Virus record (IMG/VR): IMGVR_UViG_3300034105_001128
Span: 1 to 64,000 of that record
DNA from: a virus
Length of the DNA: 64,000 nucleotides
Reading direction: 5' to 3' (one strand)
This document shows, one piece after another, positions 6,622 to 13,492 of the stretch. Every line of letters starts with the position of its first letter. Position 1 is the first letter of the stretch. Both the position numbers and the translations under genes were made by a program. The notes below the pieces were generated by a model, which did no database searches, had not been told where the DNA came from, and worked only from the letters and a program-made list of their open reading frames with translations.

Positions 6622-8496
6622 ATGTATAACGATGATTTATCATCCGAACCGTGGTACCAACAAGAACGTGATGAGGAATCTCAATTACGTTCTGTTAGGC
6701 TGAATGCTCTGTGCCGTGTGTACGAGCAAGCAGACCGTGTTCTAAGTGGTGACCCTGTGATTGTGAATGTTGTTACCGGAGGAAGCGCACCAGCGTGGTC
6801 CGATGGAGCATCTATCACATTCAATGCAGACGAGATCAATGACCTTGACTTGGAAGCATTGACACAGATCAACGGCCTGAACTATCACGAGTTGGCTCAC
6901 CATCTCTATACACCACGTCGTGGAACAACATTCATGAAGTGGGTTATGGAGAATCAATACTTAGAGGCTGCAAATATACTAGAGGATCAGCGTATCGAGA
7001 CTCTACTTACAGCACGCTATCCAAGTATCATTCCGTATCTAACAGCCACAGTTGCTAGGTGGCTAGGCAACACACCCGAGCATGCTATAGGTAACTATAT
7101 GCTGGTGCGTGGCCGTAGGTATCTTCCATTGGAAATCAGACAATCATTCAGAGATTTGTTTGCTTTCCCTGATTTACTACCAGCCATCGTAGATATTGTA
7201 GATCAGTATCGTACGCTGGCATTCCCACGTGACTATGAGAAAGCACAGAAACTCATCAAGCGGTTCAATGATGAGGTCTTAGGTAATCTTGACATGCCAC
7301 AACTACCACAAGGTATGAATGGCTGTACGTCACGTGATCCCATTACTAAAGGTCGTCCCGAACCTGGTAGAGCACAGGAGAAAGACGCAGCTAAAGGTTG
7401 CAACATGGGTACAGCTGAACCAATAGGTGGTGGTCGTAAGCCAAACCTTAAGCCCAACACAAACCCAACCGAAGGACAAAGCACGGCTGCGGTAAGTGCA
7501 CCGCAAACATCTAGTGAAGCACTTGACATGCGTGCTAGGAACCAGGAACAAAAACAACCTGGTAACTTATCAGCAGGCTCAGGTCATCACGAAAGTGTTG
7601 GCGGCATACCAGACAACGTCAAGGAAATGCTTGAGGATACCATCCAGACAGTGTTAGAACGTAAAGACGTTCAACAGGATGTTAAGACGAAGCAGAAAGT
7701 AATTGTCGGTGGTGATGGTAAGCATGATGACACAATCAAGTCAGGTAAGTTCGATATGACATCTGTTCCTAATGAATCAGTGTTGTTATATCGTAAATTT
7801 GCCCGTGAACTTGAGCGTCTTCGTGATGAATGCGAACCCGCATGGCATCGTGAGGAAGCTAGTGGTCGCCTAAACATGCAGCGTGTGTTTAGAGGCTGCG
7901 AGATTGATGAGGCCTTTGACCGTTGGGATGAAGGCAATGATGGTGCCGATGTAGAAGCGGTAATCATGATTGATCGTTCTGGCAGTATGGCTAGTGGTCA
8001 GAATGATCGCAGAGCATCTGAAGCATGTTGGACAATCAAGCGTGCACTTGAGCAAATTGGTGCGCCAGTCACAGTCTATGCCTTTGATGATAAGGCTGAG
8101 GTTGCGTACAAGCGTACAGAGCTAGCTCACCGTACACAATACAAGTTCATCTACGGCAATGGTGGTACTAATCCATATACCACCCTACTTGCTGCAGAGC
8201 AACTATTCATATCGTCACGACGCAAAAACAAAATGCTATTCATAGTTACTGACGGTGCGTTTGACGCATCCAAGAACGATGAAGTCATTGAGCGTATTGC
8301 TAAGCGTGGCGTACTCACAGCCATGACACTAATCATGGCTAATGATGATGCTCAGTACTACGAAGATCGTGGTATGACCGAGAAAGAATTCAGACATGGT
8401 GCTGAGATCTTTGGTCGCATCAACAATGCACGAGACCTATTGCCATTTGCCAAGGCAGTAGTAATGGGGGCAATCAAAAAGCGTGGCGGCCGTTAA
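6622..8496 (+). CDS. CobT-like protein with HExxH motif and VWA domain
   Basis: 624 aa. Residues about 80-130 hold HELAHH (89-94) and NILEDQRIE (118-126), the segments typical of CobT-like and putative metallopeptidase-VWA proteins. Residues 225-330 are a disordered Pro/Gly/Gln linker; residues 446-620 form a VWA domain with MIDAS DRSGS (451-455). The VWA domain should bind Mg and contact the AAA+ ring of the upstream gene. HExxH suggests a zinc site, but no protease activity is proven. Motif copy 7 lies in the linker in a third reading frame (KPNTNP), which argues the motif is selected as nucleic acid. Confidence 0.85.
   Translation: MYNDDLSSEPWYQQERDEESQLRSVRLNALCRVYEQADRVLSGDPVIVNVVTGGSAPAWSDGASITFNADEINDLDLEALTQINGLNYHELAHHLYTPRRGTTFMKWVMENQYLEAANILEDQRIETLLTARYPSIIPYLTATVARWLGNTPEHAIGNYMLVRGRRYLPLEIRQSFRDLFAFPDLLPAIVDIVDQYRTLAFPRDYEKAQKLIKRFNDEVLGNLDMPQLPQGMNGCTSRDPITKGRPEPGRAQEKDAAKGCNMGTAEPIGGGRKPNLKPNTNPTEGQSTAAVSAPQTSSEALDMRARNQEQKQPGNLSAGSGHHESVGGIPDNVKEMLEDTIQTVLERKDVQQDVKTKQKVIVGGDGKHDDTIKSGKFDMTSVPNESVLLYRKFARELERLRDECEPAWHREEASGRLNMQRVFRGCEIDEAFDRWDEGNDGADVEAVIMIDRSGSMASGQNDRRASEACWTIKRALEQIGAPVTVYAFDDKAEVAYKRTELAHRTQYKFIYGNGGTNPYTTLLAAEQLFISSRRKNKMLFIVTDGAFDASKNDEVIERIAKRGVLTAMTLIMANDDAQYYEDRGMTEKEFRHGAEIFGRINNARDLLPFAKAVVMGAIKKRGGR
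7454..7465 (+). repeat. 12-base motif, copy 7
   Basis: CCAACACAAACC (11 of 12) inside the CobT-like gene, in a different frame (PNTNP). Confidence 0.7.
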
Positions 8497-8497
8497 T

Positions 8498-8509
8498 CCA
8501 ACACAAACA
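8498..8509 (+). repeat. 12-base motif, copy 8
   Basis: CCAACACAAACA between stop codon 8496 and the ribosome site of gene 8521. Confidence 0.8.
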
Positions 8510-8520
8510 AGGGAGCAAAC

Positions 8521-8712
8521 ATGTACACAATATGGGATAGCCTAAACGAGGAGAACATCGAAATCTTTAATGATTACGACTCTGCTCAAATGTTCTTGTT
8601 ACACATCTCTGATGAGATACCTGATGGTGGTGCAAACCTAACCATTGAGCCTATCTCTACAGCACAGGAGTGGGCACAGAATAACTGCATCGTACTATCG
8701 GCGTTAGTATGA
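8521..8712 (+). CDS. small acidic hypothetical protein
   Basis: 63 aa, no Cys and no membrane segment; predicted alpha/beta. The ATG follows motif copy 8 and AAGGGAGC. The stop overlaps the next ATG by 4 bases. Function unknown. Confidence 0.6.
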   Translation: MYTIWDSLNEENIEIFNDYDSAQMFLLHISDEIPDGGANLTIEPISTAQEWAQNNCIVLSALV

Positions 8713-8861
8713 GTTTACGAGAAGATCGTCCTGACATATGGATGAGCGAAATGCTTAAACAACGTGAGGAAGAACGATACTCAGCAAACAAAGAAATAGT
8801 TAGGTCTTTACTAATCAAATATGAGGCTGAAGACCTAGTACCAATGCTATTGGAGGACTAA
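8709..8861 (+). CDS. small helical hypothetical protein
   Basis: 50 aa. Almost entirely charged helix (MLKQREEERYSANKEIV), overlapping upstream (ATGA) and downstream (TAATG) genes, which supports translation by coupling. No family recognised; a coiled-coil adaptor is possible. Confidence 0.55.
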   Translation: MSLREDRPDIWMSEMLKQREEERYSANKEIVRSLLIKYEAEDLVPMLLED

Positions 8862-9316
8862 TGGTTAATACATTCTTACCTTGGCCAGATATAACACGTA
8901 CAGCTAAATCCTTAGACAATAAGAGACTCGGCAAGCAACGCGTAGAAGCATTGCAGATTCTGAGGGCTAACTTGGGTCTAACTAGTGGATGGCGGAATCA
9001 CCCCGCAGCTGTGATGTGGCGCGGTCACGAAGGATATCTATACATGTACACGAATGCTATGTGCATGGAGTGGAGAAAGCGTGGCTACGAAGACAATGTA
9101 CAAGCACGTCTGCAAGAAATCTATGCGGAGCATGACCTACAAGGTTGGGACCCACCTTGGTGGTGGGGCAATGATGAGATCCATAAATCACATCGTTCTA
9201 ACCTAAAGCGTAAAGATCCGGTTTGGTACCGGTTTCGTGTACGTGGTGATCTTCCATACAAATGGCCTACACCAGACAAATTGTTTCGTGTAGTAATCAA
9301 AAAGGAGAAGAAATGA
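8861..9316 (+). CDS. Pyr_excise/MSMEG_6728-like protein
   Basis: 151 aa. The N-terminus TFLPWPDITRTAKSLDNKRL-GKQRVEALQIL, the central WRNHPAAVMWRGHEGYL and the HRSNLKRKDPVWYRF signature match the MSMEG_6728-type family grouped with pyrimidine-dimer DNA glycosylases. Family members are presumed to cut DNA at UV dimers, but this subgroup is poorly tested. For a phage of sunlit water, UV repair is a sensible role. The ATG overlaps the previous TAA (TAATG). Length matches the family. Confidence 0.75.
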   Translation: MVNTFLPWPDITRTAKSLDNKRLGKQRVEALQILRANLGLTSGWRNHPAAVMWRGHEGYLYMYTNAMCMEWRKRGYEDNVQARLQEIYAEHDLQGWDPPWWWGNDEIHKSHRSNLKRKDPVWYRFRVRGDLPYKWPTPDKLFRVVIKKEKK

Positions 9317-9795
9317 TAGTAACGCGTAAAGAAGCAGTTGAACTGATCTCAGGCATGCTCAACAATGACATCAACTTGGAAGGCGAAGAGCTTGAAAAAG
9401 TTATCTTTGCAGTCAATGAAGACATTCAAGTACGCGATTGGATGATGGGCCTACCAATCAAGTGGTCATTGGAAGAAAGCATCAAATTTATGCAATACAT
9501 GGCTGTGCACGCAACGGCGCAAGACTCAGTGCCGTTCGTTACGGTGCAGGCCATTTTCTATTATGAATTGGGTGAGGTAGATAAGGCAACCCAATGCCTT
9601 AATTACTCAATACATATGGACAGTGAGTACTCATTGGCTCTATTAGTTAAGCGGGTAATTGATGCTGGCTGGCCTCAAGGCTCATTTAAACCAATGCGAG
9701 ATTCTGTTCATCCAAAAATTGTTGCAGAATGCTTTAGTGAAGAAGGCCAGCAACCAATTCAAAAAGGAGACAAATCATGGCAACATACACAGTAA
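9313..9795 (+). CDS. DUF4192-like protein
   Basis: 160 aa from the ATG at 9313 (AAAGGAG upstream; overlaps the preceding gene by 4 bases). The order helix, VRDWMMG, then YYELGEVDKATQCLNYSI and YSLALLVKRVIDAGWP follows the C-terminal half of actinobacterial DUF4192 proteins, a tetratricopeptide-like fold of unknown function. Bacterial members are about twice as long, so this is a short version. It supports an actinobacterial host. Confidence 0.65.
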   Translation: MIVTRKEAVELISGMLNNDINLEGEELEKVIFAVNEDIQVRDWMMGLPIKWSLEESIKFMQYMAVHATAQDSVPFVTVQAIFYYELGEVDKATQCLNYSIHMDSEYSLALLVKRVIDAGWPQGSFKPMRDSVHPKIVAECFSEEGQQPIQKGDKSWQHTQ

Positions 9796-9971
9796 CAATC
9801 CATGATCACATAATCTATGACTATGTGATTGAGGCAGACAGCCGGCAGGAAGCTGAGGCACGAGCTGAAGAAAGCATCATGAATGAGGAGTCTCATCTAT
9901 GGCGCCAAGATATGGAAGCGGGTTGGACTGAAATTGGGGAAATCTATAACGATATGGATGAGGAAGTTTGA
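9777..9971 (+). CDS. small acidic alpha/beta protein
   Basis: 64 aa. Begins TYTVTIHDHIIYDYVIEADS and then has an Ala/Glu-rich helix (RQEAEARAEES), the beta-then-helix plan seen in many phage accessory proteins including the gene at 10982. AAAAAGGAGAC precedes the ATG, and the start overlaps the upstream gene by 19 bases. Its stop overlaps the -35 of the next promoter. Confidence 0.6.
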   Translation: MATYTVTIHDHIIYDYVIEADSRQEAEARAEESIMNEESHLWRQDMEAGWTEIGEIYNDMDEEV

Positions 9972-9996
9972 CCCAACACAAACAATCGGCTAGAAT
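9968..9996 (+). promoter_or_regulatory. sigma70-type promoter for gene 10017
   Basis: TTGACC (9968-9973), 17 bases, TAGAAT (9991-9996). Expected start near 10003, 14 bases before the ATG, leaving room for AAAGGAGAGG. Motif copy 9 forms most of the spacer, so a factor bound there could regulate this promoter. Confidence 0.55.
9973..9984 (+). repeat. 12-base motif, copy 9
   Basis: CCAACACAAACA within the spacer of the promoter at 9968-9996. Confidence 0.8.
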
Positions 9997-10016
9997 AGTA
10001 AAGGAGAGGTATATGT

Positions 10017-10217
10017 ATGGCTAATGATGATCTGTATGACCTAAGAATAGTACTTAGGGTAAAAGTTAAAAAATGGCGAATAGATGACCAGTCTAATGAA
10101 GCTAACTGGGAGTGGTCAACAAACGTATACGACAGAAACCTACAACAATGGATTAACATAGTTAATCTTAAGAGGCCCGGAGAAGACTCATACATCGAGT
10201 CTATTACGGAAATGTAA
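10017..10217 (+). CDS. small hypothetical protein
   Basis: 66 aa with a beta-rich composition (alternating hydrophobic residues, several Trp). AAAGGAGAGG precedes the ATG, and a promoter-like element lies at 9968-9996. It is followed directly by two tandem hairpins, so it may be a short, separately expressed unit. Not recognised. Confidence 0.6.
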   Translation: MANDDLYDLRIVLRVKVKKWRIDDQSNEANWEWSTNVYDRNLQQWINIVNLKRPGEDSYIESITEM

Positions 10218-10220
10218 AAA

Positions 10221-10284
10221 TCCCCCGGAGCGCAATCCGGGGGACTTGAGGGTGTGAACTCTGTTCTATGAGAGCTAACACCCT
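10221..10284 (+). terminator. tandem hairpins, possible terminator
   Basis: Hairpin 1: TCCCCCGGA (10221-10229) with TCCGGGGGA (10236-10244), nine perfect pairs. Hairpin 2: AGGGTGT (10249-10255) with ACACCCT (10278-10284), reinforced by CTCT/AGAG. Neither has a clean T-run, so this may be an attenuator or RNase barrier instead. Confidence 0.5.
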
Positions 10285-10315
10285 AATCATACACTAGAAG
10301 GGAGAATATTGTGAA

Positions 10316-10552
10316 ATGCAATTTGCAAATCTCAATATAAAAACTAAGGAGATACGAAAATTAGTGGATGCTTTGGAGGATGCGGGCCTAAACGTCAGCA
10401 TAACCAACGGTAAGCACCATGTAAAGGTCGTAAATCCCCAAACAAAACAGACAGTGTTCTTTGGGCCTCAATCATTGGGGGACCGTAGAGCATCCAAGAA
10501 TATACTAAGAGACCTTAAAAAAGTAGGGTTTCATGGCAATATCAACTCATAA
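10316..10552 (+). CDS. HicA-like dsRBD-fold protein
   Basis: 78 aa. The order helix (IRKLVDALEDAGLNV), strand with the conserved histidine (GKHHVKV), a PxGPQSLGDRRASKN-type loop, then helix (LRDLKKVGF) matches HicA/YcfA-like proteins, whose catalytic His cuts mRNA. No HicB-like antitoxin is obvious next door; the following genes have no HicB fold that I can see. It may be a solitary phage HicA used for host shut-off, or a non-toxic RNA-binding relative. Confidence 0.65.
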   Translation: MQFANLNIKTKEIRKLVDALEDAGLNVSITNGKHHVKVVNPQTKQTVFFGPQSLGDRRASKNILRDLKKVGFHGNINS

Positions 10553-10563
10553 GGAGCAAATAA

Positions 10564-10851
10564 ATGGCTAAAAAAGTAAGTAGTCTATTCAGTGCAAGTA
10601 TCGTTAAGAACCAAACAAAAGGTGGGGCATGGTTAGCAACTATTGTGCTAACGGATGAAGGCATAGATATACCATACGACTCATACCAAGCAGCCTGGGC
10701 TAATGCATCGGCTGCAAAACGATGGGTCAAAGAAGTGCTGTTAGCAACCACAACTCGTAAGTCTGTAAAAATGTTGCCTGGATCTGAACTAGACGCCAAG
10801 CAAAAGCCTGTTGTACTTTTAGGGGCGGTAACATTTAAGCGGGAGTCATGA
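10564..10851 (+). CDS. hypothetical protein, beta-rich
   Basis: 95 aa. Starts MAKKVSSLFSASIVKNQTKG, then WLATIVLTDEG and a helix (AWANASAAKRWVKE). A partner for the HicA-like protein is conceivable by position, since HicB antitoxins are about this size, but the HicB beta-sheet signature is not clear. AAGGAGC precedes the ATG. The stop overlaps the next gene by 4 bases. Confidence 0.6.
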   Translation: MAKKVSSLFSASIVKNQTKGGAWLATIVLTDEGIDIPYDSYQAAWANASAAKRWVKEVLLATTTRKSVKMLPGSELDAKQKPVVLLGAVTFKRES

Positions 10852-10982
10852 TGGATATGGAAACAGTAGGTCCTTTTAAAACAGTCAATGACTTAATGAA
10901 AGAACTTAATGAAAACAGTCCTGGTGGCTGTGATTGCGGAAACTGCAAGTGCAAAGATGAACCTACAGAAGGAGAAAGTTAA
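10848..10982 (+). CDS. Cys-cluster mini-protein
   Basis: 44 aa. The C-terminal half has CDCGNCKC, four cysteines in eight residues, probably binding zinc or another metal, flanked by acidic residues. Overlaps both neighbours (ATGA, TAATG). The GGGAG just before the ATG is a good ribosome site. Small Cys-cluster proteins recur across this genome (15427, 19525, 62455). Confidence 0.6.
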   Translation: MMDMETVGPFKTVNDLMKELNENSPGGCDCGNCKCKDEPTEGES

Positions 10983-11194
10983 TGCCTAAATACACAGTAA
11001 TGTTTTCTTCTGAAAGAAATGGTGAACTTAGTTTCACAGCAGAAGATGATCTCGATGCTGAAGACATATACGAAAACTTAATGACGGGACTTATATATTC
11101 AGATGATCTGGATGATGTCAGTGAGCGTGTAAATGATTCTGATTTACAGTTCTATGACCTTAGATCCCCGACAGGTAAGCTGCTAGCAGACTGA
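10982..11194 (+). CDS. small acidic alpha/beta protein
   Basis: 70 aa, strongly acidic. The first strand (YTVMFSSE) and following acidic helix resemble the plan of the gene at 9777. GAAGGAGAAAG precedes the ATG. It is the last gene of the left arm before the terminator at 11206. Function unknown. Confidence 0.6.
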   Translation: MPKYTVMFSSERNGELSFTAEDDLDAEDIYENLMTGLIYSDDLDDVSERVNDSDLQFYDLRSPTGKLLAD

Positions 11195-11205
11195 CCGCAA
11201 GCAAA

Positions 11206-11235
11206 TGGCCCCGGCTCTTAATTGAGTCGGGGCCA
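11206..11235. terminator. terminator between converging operons
   Basis: TGGCCCCGGCTC (11206-11217) pairs with GAGTCGGGGCCA (11224-11235), one G-U pair, six-base loop. Genes converge here from both sides; flanking AAA/TTTG tracts give modest U-runs in either direction. Confidence 0.7.
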
Positions 11236-11237
11236 AA

Positions 11238-11249
11238 TGTTTGTGTTGG
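11238..11249 (-). repeat. 12-base motif, copy 10 (inverted)
   Basis: The motif lies on the minus strand, 14 bases past the last minus-strand stop codon and 2 bases past the shared terminator stem. Confidence 0.75.
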
Positions 11250-11262
11250 GCGGGCGGTAAGT

Positions 11263-11409
11263 CTAGCCTTCTAGATCATCATCTTCTGAGATGTCATTTT
11301 CCAACTCATCTAATTCATCTTCATCGAAGTCAAAGTCTTCGAATCCGTCTTCCATGTCTTCTTCAAAATCTTCATCAAATAGGTCTGGATTGATTTCATT
11401 TTCAGTCAT
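11263..11409 (-). CDS. very acidic mini-protein after RNR
   Basis: 48 aa, roughly half Asp/Glu, with phenylalanines spaced through it (DLFDEDFEED, FEDFDFDED). The ATG overlaps the RNR stop by 8 bases and is preceded by AAAGGAGAAACC, a good ribosome site. The composition suggests a DNA mimic or a regulatory partner of the reductase; adjacency is the only functional hint. Confidence 0.65.
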   Translation of the reverse strand: MTENEINPDLFDEDFEEDMEDGFEDFDFDEDELDELENDISEDDDLEG

Positions 11410-13450
11410 TGGTTTCTCCTTTAGTGTTGTCTCTAATTAGTTTTACTTCGCATGCGTCTGTGGTGCAGTAGGCTTCACCAATTGCCTCTGTACCTAATCC
11501 CTCATAGACTCCTGTAAAGTCAATTGGGAATAGTGTCATTGTTCCGCTCTCATACTCTTCTTCGGTGCTTTGAGTGTAAGGCATTTGTGGGTAACTGGTT
11601 GGATCCATGGGCAAGAATGACACAGTTTTTAATTGTCCGTCGTACATATGGAGCGCAGTTCCAATGGCCTTTGCTTCACTCTCAGGGTCAAAACTAATAG
11701 TCACAGACACAGAATTGTCTGACCAATAGCGTTGAGCTGTAGCTGCAAGTGCCATCTTTTCATAGATAGATACTTCTCTCTCTGATCTTAGAGAGTTAGA
11801 CTTCACGGGAAAGAATACCACCGATGTTGTAGCTGGCGATTCAGATGCGGGCTCTACCCGGTAGTTTGCCATCTTAAAGAGTGGCAACATTGGGTCGCTA
11901 TTCCCAAAGCGAATAGTTCTAAGGAAATACTTACCGCCTGGTGTCCAATGTACGCCAGGTGACTCTCCTGCCAGAATAGATACAGTGCCGGAAGGCTTTA
12001 CAGTGGTAGTTTTAATCGACTCGCGGATACCAAGCCATTCTGAGTATGACTTATCGTATGCCTGAACAGTCTTGTATCCCTCGTCCATCCAATTACGCAA
12101 TACCGGCAACCCACGTAGGTCTGCAAAATTTGCCACACCTGACATAGATGTTCCAATGCGACGGTTACGCTGCATGATTGCGTTGGTCTCTTCCCAGTGA
12201 GTTGGGAGAAGGGTTACAGTCTTAGCATAGAGATAGGCAAACTTAAGGGTTCGCTTGTAGTCGTCCAGGCTGTCGTGACGATTGAGATAGGTCTCTACCA
12301 AAGTACAGCATTCCATTGATTCCAATGACTGTTCTGCGCAAGGATTATACCCGGCTGCACGCCAGTCTTTGTTGTTTTCAGGATCTGCTAGTCTTCCGTA
12401 CTTACGAGTTACGTCCATCCAGACTACGCCAGGCTCACCGTTACGGGCTATACCGTCAATGATCTTAGAGAGATCTGTACCCACACTTGCCTCAACTGAG
12501 TTATTTGACATCCAGCCCCAACCCGGAGCGGCCGGATCGTAGCTATTGCGCTCAGGAAATACTTCGACATTCTTTAAGTTGAGAAACTCATCATCTTCAA
12601 TACGACCAATTAGTAGCTCAGCTGAACGTCGTACGTTACCGGATACTACGCATACACCAATAAGATTACCAATATCTGCAATGTCGCGGCGTGTTAGTTT
12701 TTCTCCTGCACGGCCATCAAAGATCTTAGAGACATAGTTGTGTAGTTTGATTAGTGGGTCGGCTCCTGCGGCTGTTCCTCCGAAGGTTTTGATTGGCGTG
12801 CCTTCTGGTCTAATTTCTTCGTAACGAAATACTGGAGCCTTTGTATCTGGTCGTAGGTAAGCATTGATGAGAGCGGATGTGGATTCGACCCATCCTTCTC
12901 GGGTGTCTGGGATGACATATTCGTCGCCTTTCTGTGGTTCATAGATTGTAAAGTCTTTATCTGCGCCCTTGTCGTCAAATCCAACTCCCACTCCCAGCAT
13001 AGAGGCCTCCATTAGGAAGGCAAATGGTTTAGCTGGATCGAGCTTGGTCATTGAGTTTGTAGATACAAAAGAACAATTCTGAAGTGCTGCAGAGTTTCTC
13101 TGAATGTTAATAAGGGGTGTTCCCATCATCCAAAGTCCACGGCCAGGTGGTGTCCACTTCAATTGGAATAGGCGATCAAATGCCTCTTTGGCTGAAGCAG
13201 CGGCTTTTGAGTCTGACCAAGGAAGACGTTGAGATTTAGCGTGGTCCTTTTGTAGGGAATACATGCCGTTGATTACACGCTCACATACATCTACCCAAGT
13301 CTCCTTGGTTCCATCCTCTTTAAGACGAGAGTAGGTTCTAAGAAAGATAATCTCACCTACTGCATTGCCGGCAGCATCTTTATACCCCCATGGAACTGGC
13401 TTTCCCCGATATGAATTTACGTATTCTTCTGTCAACTTGAATGAAAACAA
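11402..13450 (-). CDS. nrdJ: class II (B12-dependent) ribonucleotide reductase
   Basis: 682 aa, monomeric RTPR type. All catalytic residues known from the Lactobacillus leichmannii enzyme are present with matching spacing: Cys126, NPCAE with Cys371 and Glu373, Cys382 (11 after Cys371, as C408/C419), and the C-terminal redox pair Cys662/Cys667 (five apart, as C731/C736). It converts ribonucleotides to deoxyribonucleotides using adenosylcobalamin, without oxygen, for phage DNA synthesis. The first codon is TTG, with GAGAGAG just upstream; no ATG lies near. Actinobacteriophages commonly carry this enzyme class. It heads a short unit with the acidic mini-protein. Confidence 0.92.
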   Translation of the reverse strand: MFSFKLTEEYVNSYRGKPVPWGYKDAAGNAVGEIIFLRTYSRLKEDGTKETWVDVCERVINGMYSLQKDHAKSQRLPWSDSKAAASAKEAFDRLFQLKWTPPGRGLWMMGTPLINIQRNSAALQNCSFVSTNSMTKLDPAKPFAFLMEASMLGVGVGFDDKGADKDFTIYEPQKGDEYVIPDTREGWVESTSALINAYLRPDTKAPVFRYEEIRPEGTPIKTFGGTAAGADPLIKLHNYVSKIFDGRAGEKLTRRDIADIGNLIGVCVVSGNVRRSAELLIGRIEDDEFLNLKNVEVFPERNSYDPAAPGWGWMSNNSVEASVGTDLSKIIDGIARNGEPGVVWMDVTRKYGRLADPENNKDWRAAGYNPCAEQSLESMECCTLVETYLNRHDSLDDYKRTLKFAYLYAKTVTLLPTHWEETNAIMQRNRRIGTSMSGVANFADLRGLPVLRNWMDEGYKTVQAYDKSYSEWLGIRESIKTTTVKPSGTVSILAGESPGVHWTPGGKYFLRTIRFGNSDPMLPLFKMANYRVEPASESPATTSVVFFPVKSNSLRSEREVSIYEKMALAATAQRYWSDNSVSVTISFDPESEAKAIGTALHMYDGQLKTVSFLPMDPTSYPQMPYTQSTEEEYESGTMTLFPIDFTGVYEGLGTEAIGEAYCTTDACEVKLIRDNTKGETND

Positions 13451-13492
13451 GATACTCTCTCTTTTCTGTTAATTGGTTACTGTTATCAGGTA

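Noticed and set aside
6622-8496. Naming the VWA protein as cobaltochelatase CobT
   Set aside because: Only the VWA and LEDxRIE-type segments are shared, and CobN is absent; CobT-like is as far as the sequence supports.
12751-12984. 77-aa ORF inside the RNR gene
   Set aside because: Frame shadow within a gene with all catalytic residues; no ribosome site.
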